17,923 nucleotides of DNA from Flavobacteriia bacterium (GCA_003973375.1 QNYL01000203.1:1-17923); one strand, 5' to 3'; counted from the first letter of the stretch, positions 1 to 7,546 are shown. Numbers and translations: made by a program. The notes: generated by a model from the letters alone, not told the origin.

Positions 1-1920
1 CTTGTTCCAAAGACTGATAAAGAATTTAGAATCCGAATATCGAAAGGAACCAGTGAAGTTGAAGGTGATGTAATTTTAACTGCAGAAAACTTTAAGGTAA
101 ACAGCATCCGAAAATCCAAAACAAATAATGTACAGGAAGTGGTTGCTAATCTTGAGAACAAGCAGTATGGAATTATTGTAAATGTACATTATTTGCTTGT
201 AGAAAATGAACGGTACAGCAGGAAGTACATCGAAATAATCCCTCAAAATAAGATTACGTTAGAACGTATCGACGTTGAGGTGCTGGGTGCTGAAGGTGCG
301 CAGCAAGCGTATAAGATCAAAGCAATAACAGCAAAAGGCAGAGCCAATTGGAAGCCGGGATTAGGACAGCCATTGTATGATGCTAATAGTGTTACATTTT
401 GGGGAATAGAATTTCCTGCAGCCTCTAATTATGTGATAAATAAAGAATTGAACTGTGGATATTTATGGGGAAATCAACTTGATGCAGGTCAGCAATATAC
501 TTCTTATAAATCGGTTTTAGGAGTTGCAGATGAATACCCGTTTATAGATGACGCTTTCTATAAATATATCGATGATATCCGAATCCGCCCATTGAAGTTA
601 CAAATACAATACAATACGTGGTTTGATCTGGGAAGAGGGGTAAATAAAATCAGTTTCAATAAAAGTGCTCAAAAAGTGCATAATGAATTGGTAGTAAAAA
701 GAGGTGTAAAACCTTTGAATGCATATGTTATTGATGATGGCTGGCAGGATAGCAGGAGAGAAGAATCTAACTGGTCAGATACCCTGTGGAAAGTGAACGA
801 TAAATTTGATTCAAATTTTGAGACCTCCTTTAAAACCGTAAACGCCTTAGATTCTAAACTCGGTTTATGGTTAAGTCCGGGTTGTTTTTTCGGTGCTAAT
901 CCCATGACAAAGAAATTAGAAAAGGACGGATTTGAGCGGTTAGAAACAACGATGTCAATGACCGGTCCCAAATACATGAAAAAGCTGGAAGAACGAATTC
1001 TTGAACTAACCGACCAGGGAATTGGGTATTTTAAGTTTGATGGTATTTTTGGTCATTTAATCATACGGGAGTTTGAAATAAAAGGAAGAGGAACCCCTTT
1101 GATGAGTCAATTAGTAGATGATAGTCTGACTGCCGGTGATAAAAGACTAAATGATGCCAGATATGACGAATTGAAGACCTATTATCTGGTAAATGGAACA
1201 GAACGTCTGATGGATATCTTTAAAAAAATGGCAGCCATAAATCCGGATGTGTTTATTGCCATTACCAATGGAGCATATCTTAGTCCCTGGTGGTTACAGT
1301 ACGTTGATGTGGTATGGATGATCAACGCAGGCGATGCTGCCGGCGGCAGTGGAAGAACGGAGGAGCTTATCTACAGAGATGGTGTGTATTATGAGATCTG
1401 GAAAACAGAGAATACAAAGTTTCCTATGAGTGCTATATTCAATCACGAGCCAAAGAAAGTTAAAACGGGAGAGGATATAGATACTTTCAGGGGATATCTG
1501 TTTATGAACATTTCCAGAGGCACAGGATTTATTGAATTGTATCTAAAAACTGCAAAACTCAGCGATAAGGACTGGGATGTATTGGCAGAAGGTCTAAAGT
1601 GGTCCTATAAGGTTTTTCCTACTTTTAAAAATGTGAAAATGCATGGTGGAAATCCCAGAGATCATGCTGTATATGGATATACTGCATGGAATGATGATCA
1701 AGGCTATATTTCCATTCACAATCCATCTGATGAAGAAAGAACCTACGAGCTGATACTGGATCGTAAATTAGGAGTGAGTAAATCACGAAACACTTATAAA
1801 TTATCTTCTCCAATAAAAAACGACACAGATGGGTTAAAATCTGCTTACCGGTATTCAGATACCATATCGGTAAAGCTAAAGCCGAAAGAAATTCGTATTC
1901 TCTGTTTCTCTGCTAAATAG
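1..1920 (+). CDS. GH36-like glycoside hydrolase (clan GH-D, alpha-galactosidase type), 5' end outside window
   Basis: The reading frame is open from base 1, so the gene starts left of the window; 639 residues are visible. They begin inside an N-terminal beta-sandwich region and run through a TIM-barrel catalytic domain to a short C-terminal beta domain. The barrel carries DDGWQ at visible residues 245-249, matching the IDDGW strand of GH36/raffinose-synthase-type enzymes. YFKFDG follows at 343-348, where D347 sits at the position of the GH-D nucleophile. A WW..YVDVVW..NAGD stretch lies at 430-445, where D445 may be the acid/base. The family hydrolyses alpha-galactosides and related alpha-linked sugars, usually in the periplasm or outside the cell; the true substrate here is unknown. 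A regulator and a uronate epimerase follow downstream, which suggests a sugar-utilisation locus. The fold class is fairly sure, the substrate is not. Confidence 0.78.
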   Translation, partial: LVPKTDKEFRIRISKGTSEVEGDVILTAENFKVNSIRKSKTNNVQEVVANLENKQYGIIVNVHYLLVENERYSRKYIEIIPQNKITLERIDVEVLGAEGAQQAYKIKAITAKGRANWKPGLGQPLYDANSVTFWGIEFPAASNYVINKELNCGYLWGNQLDAGQQYTSYKSVLGVADEYPFIDDAFYKYIDDIRIRPLKLQIQYNTWFDLGRGVNKISFNKSAQKVHNELVVKRGVKPLNAYVIDDGWQDSRREESNWSDTLWKVNDKFDSNFETSFKTVNALDSKLGLWLSPGCFFGANPMTKKLEKDGFERLETTMSMTGPKYMKKLEERILELTDQGIGYFKFDGIFGHLIIREFEIKGRGTPLMSQLVDDSLTAGDKRLNDARYDELKTYYLVNGTERLMDIFKKMAAINPDVFIAITNGAYLSPWWLQYVDVVWMINAGDAAGGSGRTEELIYRDGVYYEIWKTENTKFPMSAIFNHEPKKVKTGEDIDTFRGYLFMNISRGTGFIELYLKTAKLSDKDWDVLAEGLKWSYKVFPTFKNVKMHGGNPRDHAVYGYTAWNDDQGYISIHNPSDEERTYELILDRKLGVSKSRNTYKLSSPIKNDTDGLKSAYRYSDTISVKLKPKEIRILCFSAK

Positions 1921-1968
1921 TGTCTGTCTATATAGTCATCGAATCAAGCACTTTATAGACAAACACTA
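1918..1968 (+). terminator. Long imperfect hairpin at the stop codon of the glycoside hydrolase gene
   Basis: Bases 1918-1935 pair with 1951-1968 over 18 positions with two mismatches, around a 15-base loop. The stem begins in the stop codon. There is no U-run after it (the sequence continues AAATAAAATTG), so it may be a weak terminator or a 3'-end stabilising structure rather than a classical intrinsic terminator. Confidence 0.4.
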
Positions 1969-2363
1969 AATAAAATTGAATTGAAAATGATCATTCGTTA
2001 GAAAGAAATTCGGAAGAATAGCTTTACTGAAGAATATGGTTACTTATTTTTTTCGGTTTAAATTGTAAAATTCATTCGGATTTGGTGGAGGAGGTGGAAG
2101 AGGAAATTTTTTGTAAAAAGTTAACAGAAGTTTTCAGGAATAAAATAGATATCTAATTTTTATCTTTCTTAAAATTTTCCGGATAATCAGCTTTCGGCTA
2201 CGTAATTTCTTTAACTTGTTAAGTTAACATTTTAGTTTGGTTCTGATCAACCGGATAGCATTCATTCTTGATAGATTTATCAGATTTTAAATAGATTTAG
2301 TATGATTTATTAGGAATAATATTACATTTGGTTTTTCTTATTTCTTTATAGAACAGTAAAAAC
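1969..2363 (+). promoter_or_regulatory. Gene-free spacer with candidate promoter of the Nudix regulator
   Basis: No credible gene lies in this 395-base, AT-rich stretch. TACATTTG at 2323-2330 matches the Bacteroidota -7 consensus TAnnTTTG exactly. It lies 33 bases before the ATG at 2364, giving a leader of roughly 27 bases. The -33 box is poor: TTAG at 2297-2300, 22 bases upstream, is the best candidate. A purine-rich block at about 2078-2105 was checked and encodes only very short frames. Confidence 0.5.
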
Positions 2364-3140
2364 ATGAAAAAAAATCAGAATGATTTTTTAAAAAATTTAG
2401 AATCGCAGATCAAACAAAGTATCCCGGGGCACTCCGTAGATTGTGTTATTGTGGGCTATAAAAATTATGAGTTGCAGGTTTTAATGGTGAAACAGTTCAG
2501 TACTGATAAATGGGCTCTGCCCGGAGGTTTTATTTATAAAGATGAGGATTTAAATGATGCTGCAACTCGTGTATTAAAAGAGCGAACAGGTGTGGAATAT
2601 TCTTTTTTGGAACAGTTCTATACTTTTGGAAAATATAAGCGCAGAGATATCGACCAAGTACTGGATGATTTAAGAAAAGGCAAGCTTAATTCTCCATTTA
2701 CAGAAGAGTGGTTTAAGCAGCGCTTTATCAGTACGGCTTTTCTGGCTTTGGTTGATATCAACCAGTGTGATATAAAAGCGGGACTTTACAGCGATGACTG
2801 CGACTGGAAACCTGTTTCAGGTTTAGCAGAGCTTATGTTCGACCACAATCAGATTGTTGATAAGGCAATTGAGAAAATTAAAAAACAACTGGATTATTTA
2901 CCTATCGGAAAAGCATTGCTTCCAAAACAGTTTACGATGAATGATCTGCAAAGATTATATGAATCGATTCTTCAAAAAAAACTGGACAGAGGTAATTTTC
3001 AGAAAAAAATATTAAAACTTGATGTGCTCATCCGAAAGGAAAAATTTTATAGCGGAGGTGCCCATAAAGCGCCTTATTTATATGAGTTTGATGATGAAAA
3101 ATACAAGAGATTACTTGAAGAAGGGATTGCTTTTCTTTAA
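2364..3140 (+). CDS. Nudix-domain winged-helix transcriptional regulator (NrtR/AraR type)
   Basis: This 258-residue protein has an N-terminal Nudix domain (about 15-150) and a C-terminal winged helix (about 180-258, from the PKQFTMNDLQRLYE stretch), the architecture of the NrtR family. The Nudix box starts at G55 and E61, but the REUxEE core reads R69-V-L-K-E-R74, so two of the catalytic or metal-binding glutamates are replaced. Loss of hydrolase activity is expected, and the domain probably acts as a ligand sensor. Members of this family in Bacteroides, such as AraR, regulate sugar-use operons. Its position between a glycoside hydrolase gene and a uronate epimerase gene suggests it senses a sugar or sugar derivative and controls these neighbours. 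An ATG start with a -7 promoter box 33 bases upstream supports the chosen start. The family is confident; the effector is unknown. Confidence 0.88.
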   Translation: MKKNQNDFLKNLESQIKQSIPGHSVDCVIVGYKNYELQVLMVKQFSTDKWALPGGFIYKDEDLNDAATRVLKERTGVEYSFLEQFYTFGKYKRRDIDQVLDDLRKGKLNSPFTEEWFKQRFISTAFLALVDINQCDIKAGLYSDDCDWKPVSGLAELMFDHNQIVDKAIEKIKKQLDYLPIGKALLPKQFTMNDLQRLYESILQKKLDRGNFQKKILKLDVLIRKEKFYSGGAHKAPYLYEFDDEKYKRLLEEGIAFL

Positions 3141-3153
3141 TTTTGGACAAGTC

Positions 3154-3201
3154 AGGAGGAAATAAAATATGGTTTATTTAAAAAAAGAACAGATCAGATA
3201 A
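3154..3201 (+). other. Possible 10-codon leader micro-ORF with strong Shine-Dalgarno site
   Basis: AGGAGG at 3154-3159 is followed nine bases later by ATG at 3169, which opens a 10-codon frame (MVYLKKEQIR) ending in TAA at 3199-3201. It sits in the 81-base gap before uxaE and is out of frame with it. A strong SD is uncommon in this phylum, but the frame is so short that chance is a real alternative. A small AT-rich inverted repeat, ATTATT/AATAAT (3202-3219), follows just before the uxaE ATG. Confidence 0.2.
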
Positions 3202-3221
3202 ATTATTCAATTTAATAATCA

Positions 3222-4487
3222 ATGAACTTAGGGAAATACAGTTTTGGAATCGGAGACCGGTTCAATCACGAAGGTGCAGCACAACTGAGTGCCATTGTGG
3301 AAGCAAATAATGAAGGAATAAATATTACTCCGGTATGGAATAAATCCAACCGTGAACATGATATTGTAAATTCTGAGCCCGAAGGAACCAGAAAGGAAGC
3401 AGATACTGCTGTAAAAGAATCAGGCTGGAAAGGAAATTATTTTGTAGATGCCGATCATATCAATCTGAAGAATGTCGGGCGTTTTATCGAACATTCCGAT
3501 TTCTTTACACTGGATGTGGCTGAATATATCGGTAAGAAATCTCCGGAAGAAAATATCAAGAGCTTTAAAGAGTCCTGTAAGACATTAGGAGATCGTATAG
3601 ACATTGAGGGAATTGGTAATTCTGTTTCAATTGATGAAGAATTGCTTGATCTTGTAGCTAATAAATATCTGGCTGCTGTAAAACAGGCGGGAAAAATCTA
3701 TCGGCATATTGAAAAAGCTAAAGGGAAAGGCAATTTTATTACCGAAATCTCAATGGATGAAGTGGAAGAACCGCAAACTCCGGTAGAGATGTTCTTTATT
3801 TTAAAAATGATCGCTGATGAAAAGATCCCTGTGCAAACCCTGGCGCCTAAATTTACAGGACGTTTTAATAAAGGGGTTGATTATAAGGGAGATATAAAAC
3901 AATTTGCAAAAGAATTTGAGCAGGATATACTGGTAATAGATTATGCGATTGGTCATTTTGGTCTTCCTGAAGATCTGAAGCTGAGCGTTCATTCCGGTTC
4001 TGATAAGTTTTCGATTTATCCGGTAATGGCAGAGGTTCTGAAAAAATACAACAAAGGAATTCATATTAAAACAGCAGGTACTACCTGGCTGGAAGAGGTA
4101 ATCGGACTTGCAATTTCGGGTGATGAAGGACTCACATTGGCAAAAGAGATCTATATTCAGGCTCTTGACAGAAAAGAGGAGCTTTGCCGTCCTTACGCCG
4201 ATGTTATCGATATAGATGAATCTCAATTACCCTCCCCTGATGAAGTATCCGGTTGGAATGGAGATAAGTTTGCCGGTACATTGCGTCATATTCCCGGTCA
4301 TCCTGATTATAACCCGAATTTCAGGCAGCTGATCCATGTTGCTTATAAAGTGGCTGCTGAAATGGGTGATACGTATATTCATTTGCTTGAAAAAAACAGC
4401 AAAGTGATTCGAGATTGCGTAAAAGAGAATATTCTAAAGAGGCATTTGTCAAGATTATTTGAGTTTTTATTGACGCTATCACGTTAA
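3222..4487 (+). CDS. uxaE: Tagaturonate epimerase-like protein (UxaE family)
   Basis: The 421-residue cytoplasmic protein resembles UxaE, which interconverts D-tagaturonate and D-fructuronate in galacturonate breakdown and was described from Thermotoga. Recognisable blocks are the N-terminal YSFGIGDRF (6-14), DADH (76-79), LSVHSGSDKFS (254-264), HIKTAGTTWLEE (281-292) and a His-rich RHIPGHPDYNP block (355-365). The histidines and acidic residues in these blocks are plausible metal or substrate ligands, but I infer this rather than recall mapped sites. The last residues, after the RHLSRLF stretch, look like a short non-family tail. The gene follows the Nudix regulator by 81 bases and is probably controlled by it. 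Other uronate genes (isomerase, reductases, kinase) are not in the window. The family is fairly confident, but the sugar handled in this organism could differ. Confidence 0.77.
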   Translation: MNLGKYSFGIGDRFNHEGAAQLSAIVEANNEGINITPVWNKSNREHDIVNSEPEGTRKEADTAVKESGWKGNYFVDADHINLKNVGRFIEHSDFFTLDVAEYIGKKSPEENIKSFKESCKTLGDRIDIEGIGNSVSIDEELLDLVANKYLAAVKQAGKIYRHIEKAKGKGNFITEISMDEVEEPQTPVEMFFILKMIADEKIPVQTLAPKFTGRFNKGVDYKGDIKQFAKEFEQDILVIDYAIGHFGLPEDLKLSVHSGSDKFSIYPVMAEVLKKYNKGIHIKTAGTTWLEEVIGLAISGDEGLTLAKEIYIQALDRKEELCRPYADVIDIDESQLPSPDEVSGWNGDKFAGTLRHIPGHPDYNPNFRQLIHVAYKVAAEMGDTYIHLLEKNSKVIRDCVKENILKRHLSRLFEFLLTLSR

Positions 4488-4601
4488 ATATGTAGATATA
4501 AATTAAGTAGGTTTGATTCTTTCATTGTCGAATCCTGTATGCAAAGCAGGCAAAACAGGAATAGTAAAAATTCCTCTTACTTTACCTCTCCCAAGAATAA
4601 A

Positions 4602-4685
4602 TTTCAACATTTCACCACTTCTCCGTTTCACCGCTTCACTTTATCCCTGTTTCACCGCTTCACTGAATCATAATTTCACATATTT
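4602..4685 (+). repeat. Degenerate TTTCACCGCTTCAC direct repeats upstream of porQ
   Basis: GTTTCACCGCTTCACT occurs exactly at 4625-4640 and again at 4649-4664, 24 bases apart. Weaker versions flank it (TTTCACCACTTCTC at 4610-4623, TTTCAAC near 4602, TTTCACA near 4673). The array lies in the 247-base gap between uxaE and porQ, which otherwise holds no gene. It is too short and irregular for a CRISPR array. A regulatory or simple slippage origin are both possible. Confidence 0.6.
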
Positions 4686-4734
4686 TCATTGAAATTTAGG
4701 TTATCCAATTTTTTTATTTTTTCTTTGTGATGAA

Positions 4735-5760
4735 ATGAAAAGATCCCTTTTATACATCCTGATCTTATTCTTTTCTTTTGCAAATGCCCAAGTTGGGGGA
4801 GAGCGGATTTATAATTTTCTGAATATTCCGCCCTCAGCAAGGCAGGCTGCATTAGGAGGGGAGATCTATACCCTCAGAAACGATGTGAATGAGGCCTTGT
4901 GGAATCCGAGTATGATCGATGAATCTATCGATAATAAGGCTTCGGTGAGTTATATCAATTATCTCACGGATGTAAATATAGGTTCAGCAAGCTTTGCTCA
5001 TATGATCAACCGGCATTTTGGAACTTTACAGGCCGGAATTCAGTATATAGATTATGGCGAATTTATTGGTGCAGATGAGAACGGAGTGGAAACAGGTGAT
5101 TTTTCTTCAAGAGATCTGGCCTTTTCAGTGGGTTACGCTTATCAAATTCCCCGGTCGGATTTCTATATTGGGGCAAATGGGAAGCTGATTAGTTCAAAAA
5201 TTGAGAATTATACTTCTTTTGGAGCTGCTTTAGATATGGGAGTGTATTATTTTTCAGAATGCAGGCCTTATGGATTTACGGTAGTGGTAAGAAATTTAGG
5301 TTATCAGGTGGCGCCTTATACTGAAGAAAGAGAAGATCTTCCTTTTGAAGTGGCTGCCGGGGCCTTTTACAGTGTTGGGGATGTGCCAATTACATGGCAT
5401 TTTACTTTAAGCAATCTCCAGAAATGGAATCTTGCAGTACCTAACCCATCAAATGCTAAGACAGATTTTGACGGAAATACAGAAGAGGAGAATATCAATT
5501 TTTTTAAAAATGCGATCAGGCATGTAGTGATTGGAGCAGAATTCTTTCCCGGAAAGAATTTTAATATTCGTTTGGGGTATAATTTTAGGCGTGCGGCCGA
5601 ACTTAAACTGTCCCAAAGCAGAACCTTTGCTGGAGTCAGTGCCGGTTTCGGAATTGAAATAGGAAGAATAAGATTTGATTATGCTTTTACAAAATACCAT
5701 CCGGTTAGTAACACCAGTACATTTACATTAATTTTTGATCTGAACAGAAGAGGTTTTTAA
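4735..5760 (+). CDS. porQ: Type IX secretion system protein PorQ
   Basis: The 341-residue protein has a signal peptide (hydrophobic 4-15, likely cut after ANA before Q19) and then the diagnostic block IYNFLNIPPSARQAALGG. The rest is rich in alternating beta strands and ends in a strand of outer-membrane type (TFTLIFDLNRRGF). PorQ is an outer-membrane beta-barrel of the FadL/PorV-like class that anchors PorZ in the attachment complex of the Bacteroidota type IX secretion system; this complex links exported proteins to surface lipopolysaccharide. Its length is typical. The stop codon is one base before the cmk start, a pairing often seen in this phylum. ATG at 4735 is chosen because it directly begins the signal peptide; the ATG at 4730 opens only a two-codon frame. 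A TTTCTTTG sequence at 4720-4727 resembles a -7 box but lies very close to the start. Confidence 0.93.
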   Translation: MKRSLLYILILFFSFANAQVGGERIYNFLNIPPSARQAALGGEIYTLRNDVNEALWNPSMIDESIDNKASVSYINYLTDVNIGSASFAHMINRHFGTLQAGIQYIDYGEFIGADENGVETGDFSSRDLAFSVGYAYQIPRSDFYIGANGKLISSKIENYTSFGAALDMGVYYFSECRPYGFTVVVRNLGYQVAPYTEEREDLPFEVAAGAFYSVGDVPITWHFTLSNLQKWNLAVPNPSNAKTDFDGNTEEENINFFKNAIRHVVIGAEFFPGKNFNIRLGYNFRRAAELKLSQSRTFAGVSAGFGIEIGRIRFDYAFTKYHPVSNTSTFTLIFDLNRRGF

Positions 5761-5761
5761 A

Positions 5762-6448
5762 ATGAAGAAAAAAATAAATATTGCCATTGATGGCTATTCG
5801 TCAACAGGAAAAAGCACCATTGCAAAAAGAATGGCAGAGACACTTGGATATGTGTATGTAGATACCGGTGCCATGTACCGGGCAGTTACTTATTTTGCTG
5901 TAAAAAATCATTTAATTTCAAAGGACGTCTTTAAGAAAGAGGAATTAGTTTCAAAACTCAATCAGATCGATCTGAAATTTATTTTTAATAAAGATCTAGG
6001 TCATGCGGAAATATATCTCAATGGAGAGAATGTTGAAGAAAAGATCCGGAATCTCGAAATTTCAAATTTGGTAAGCCGGATCGCTGAAGTTTCTGAGGTG
6101 AGAAAGAAACTGGTGGAACAACAGCAAAAAATCGGTAAAGATAAAGGTGTGGTTATGGATGGCAGGGATATCGGAACCGTTGTCTTCCCGGATGCGGAAT
6201 TAAAGATCTTTATGACAGCCTCCGCTGAAAAACGGGCTCAGAGAAGATATAAAGAAATGATCGCTAAAGGAGAAAATGTTAATCTGCAAGAAGTTATAAA
6301 AAATGTAACCGAAAGAGATCATATTGATACCAACAGAGAAGACTCTCCACTTATCATGGCTAAGGATGCTGTTTTACTGGATAACAGCGATCTGGATGCC
6401 GATGAAACCTTTGAAAAGGCCATGGAACTGGTTGCTGAAAAAATATAA
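5762..6448 (+). CDS. cmk: Cytidylate kinase
   Basis: This 228-residue enzyme phosphorylates CMP and dCMP to the diphosphates using ATP, in pyrimidine nucleotide recycling in the cytoplasm. The P-loop GYSSTGKST is at residues 11-19. The nucleotide-binding DTGAMYR is at 34-40, DGRDIGT at 133-139, and the C-terminal ERDHIDTNREDSP block that helps bind CMP follows. Length and motif order are normal for the Cmk family. The gene starts one base after the porQ stop, so it is almost certainly co-transcribed and perhaps translationally coupled. No transcription signal of its own is visible. The mobile-element-like sequence and a hairpin with a T-run downstream probably end the transcript. Confidence 0.97.
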   Translation: MKKKINIAIDGYSSTGKSTIAKRMAETLGYVYVDTGAMYRAVTYFAVKNHLISKDVFKKEELVSKLNQIDLKFIFNKDLGHAEIYLNGENVEEKIRNLEISNLVSRIAEVSEVRKKLVEQQQKIGKDKGVVMDGRDIGTVVFPDAELKIFMTASAEKRAQRRYKEMIAKGENVNLQEVIKNVTERDHIDTNREDSPLIMAKDAVLLDNSDLDADETFEKAMELVAEKI

Positions 6449-6593
6449 ATCTCTAAGGTGAATAGTTAGTTACATAATCAAATAACTAATGGTCTGGCAG
6501 GTGTAGTAAGACTGTTGCAAAAGGCAATCATTTGTTCAAATTCGACGCTCGAAAGAAAATTAACCCGCAGTAAACTTTTGTTTATGAGGACTT

Positions 6594-6645
6594 AACCTGC
6601 CTGCCGGCAAAGGCAGGCTCGCCTTGCTGACGAAGCAGGTTTTTT
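6594..6645 (+). terminator. Compound GC-rich hairpin followed by T-run, possible terminator for porQ-cmk
   Basis: AACCTGC (6594-6600) pairs with GCAGGTT (6635-6641) and the right arm runs into a six-T stretch (6640-6645). Alternatively GCCTGCC (6599-6605) forms a tight hairpin with GGCAGGC (6612-6618) around a GGCAAA loop. On the plus strand this can act as an intrinsic terminator about 150 bases after cmk. It lies within the MITE-like element, so the terminator may have been brought in by it. Confidence 0.5.
6616..6639 (-). repeat. Dispersed palindromic repeat, copy A
   Basis: Read on the minus strand this 24-base stretch begins CCTGCTTCGT and ends CAAGGCGAGCC. The same sequence, with only one T missing, occurs on the plus strand at 13949-13971. 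Copy A lies in the right half of a larger GC-rich hairpin. Such GC-rich islands in an AT-rich genome look like REP-type intergenic repeats. Confidence 0.65.
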
Positions 6646-6743
6646 AGAGTAGGAAGAAGTTGGGCAAAGAATTGTCTTTATTTCATATTTCAAAAGAGTA
6701 TTGCAACGGTCTTGTAGTAAAGATTTTTTTTTGAGTTATGATA

Positions 6744-6769
6744 GGTTCTCGACTGCGCTCGAACTGACA
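6744..6769 (+). repeat. Imperfect palindrome of the TCGACTGCGCTCGA type
   Basis: The sequence TCTCGACTGCGCTCGAAC lies in the middle of this stretch and forms an imperfect inverted repeat. It shares the TCGAC...GCTCGAA frame of the hairpin at 6541-6553, with three extra bases (TGC) between the arms. It lies outside the MITE-like element, between its right flank and the queE 3' end. It looks like another intergenic repeat family; no function can be assigned. Confidence 0.4.
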
Positions 6770-6827
6770 AGGATAAATGTATATTATGTATTATCAATTT
6801 GTTATAAGTTATTTTATCTGTAAATCT

Positions 6828-7457
6828 CTAAGGAATATGAAGGTATTTGTGGGTTTGTAAAGAGATCTTCCACTTCGGATATTTTAATACATAATCGATG
6901 ATTACAGGGATCATTTTTTCTCTTTTACTCCATTCGGGCTGTAAAAATAATTCGCAGGAACCGGTTACTTTTTTCGCCTGTTCTTCGGCAAAGATCAGAT
7001 CCTGTTTGGTGTTGATGATGATCTTTAATTCGTCAGCCAGGCCGTAGATCTTCTTTTTAGGTAATTTTGTTCTTTTCGGCGATAGACAAATCCAGTCCCA
7101 TTCTCCTGAAATATCATAAGAACCCGAGGTTTCAATATGAATTTTAAGCTGTTCTTCGTGAAGCTTTTTTGTAAGGTAATCCATATTCCAGGTAAGGGGT
7201 TCTCCACCGGTTACTACAACGGTTTTAGCATATTTTTTGGCATTTTTCACCACCTGATCGGTTGATGTGGCTGGATGCAGATCGGGATTCCAGCTTTCTT
7301 TAACGTCACACCAGTGGCAACCTACATCACAGCCACCAATCCGTATAAAATATGCGGCTTTTCCGGTGTGGAATCCTTCTCCCTGTATGCTATAGAATTC
7401 TTCCATAAACGGAAGAACCATTCCCTGTTTTAATAATGCTTGTTTTTCTGTATCCAA
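6828..7457 (-). CDS. queE: 7-carboxy-7-deazaguanine synthase (radical SAM)
   Basis: The 209-residue enzyme converts 6-carboxytetrahydropterin to 7-carboxy-7-deazaguanine, a committed step of preQ0/queuosine synthesis. The radical-SAM cluster motif is C43-x3-C47-x2-C50 in GGCDVGCHWC, the SAM-binding GGEP is at 84-87, and the C-terminal QTHKYLHIP block is typical of the Bacteroidota branch. The start is TTG at 7457. An in-frame stop (TAA) lies four codons upstream, and the only nearby ATG is codon 13, inside the LL.QG.VLP.MEEFY block that homologues usually carry complete, so the TTG is preferred. A good promoter lies just upstream on the minus strand. The gene is convergent with cmk. No queC, queD or queF is present here, so the other pathway genes must be elsewhere. 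Confidence 0.94.
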   Translation of the reverse strand: MDTEKQALLKQGMVLPFMEEFYSIQGEGFHTGKAAYFIRIGGCDVGCHWCDVKESWNPDLHPATSTDQVVKNAKKYAKTVVVTGGEPLTWNMDYLTKKLHEEQLKIHIETSGSYDISGEWDWICLSPKRTKLPKKKIYGLADELKIIINTKQDLIFAEEQAKKVTGSCELFLQPEWSKREKMIPVIIDYVLKYPKWKISLQTHKYLHIP

Positions 7458-7474
7458 ACTTAAATTTTATTTTG

Positions 7475-7506
7475 CAAAGATATTTAAAACCCTTAATAAT
7501 TTTCAA
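7475..7506 (-). promoter_or_regulatory. Bacteroidota-type promoter of queE
   Basis: On the minus strand TTG (7506-7504) is followed after 21 bases by TATCTTTG (7482-7475), an exact TAnnTTTG -7 box with ideal spacing. Transcription would start near 7468, leaving a leader of only about 11 bases before the TTG start codon. The divergent ATPase gene at 7547 has only a weak box (TATTTTTA at 7524-7531). Confidence 0.75.
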
Positions 7507-7546
7507 CTTTCAAATTTTTAAAGTATTTTTAGACCAAAATTAATCA

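Larger units (their letters stand above)
6509..6712. mobile_element. MITE-like non-autonomous element, 204 bp
   Basis: The left end AGACTGTTGCAA (6509-6520) and the right end TTGCAACGGTCT (6701-6712) are inverted repeats matching at 11 of 12 positions. The flanks are identical 7-base direct repeats, TGTAGTA, at 6502-6508 and 6713-6719, as expected for a target-site duplication; if the outermost A/T pair is not counted as element, the repeat extends to 8 bases. No transposase frame lies inside, so the element would need a transposase supplied elsewhere. Inside are the hairpin TTCGACGCTCGAA (6541-6553) and a GC-rich palindromic repeat (6594-6645). It lies between the convergent genes cmk and queE, a neutral landing place. 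The parent insertion sequence family is not identified. Confidence 0.62.

Noticed and set aside
139..141. GTG at 139 as the start of the glycoside hydrolase gene
   Set aside because: The frame is open to base 1 and the upstream residues continue the same beta-rich domain, so the true start is outside the window.
2078..2105. Glycine-rich-looking coding remnant in the spacer before the Nudix gene
   Set aside because: All frames stop within a few codons and no start is placed before it.
3801..4226. 141-codon minus-strand frame within uxaE
   Set aside because: Low-complexity shadow of a clear enzyme gene with no motif of its own.
4602..4685. Possible CRISPR array
   Set aside because: Exact units are only 16 bases with 8-base gaps and no unique spacers of normal size; no cas genes nearby.
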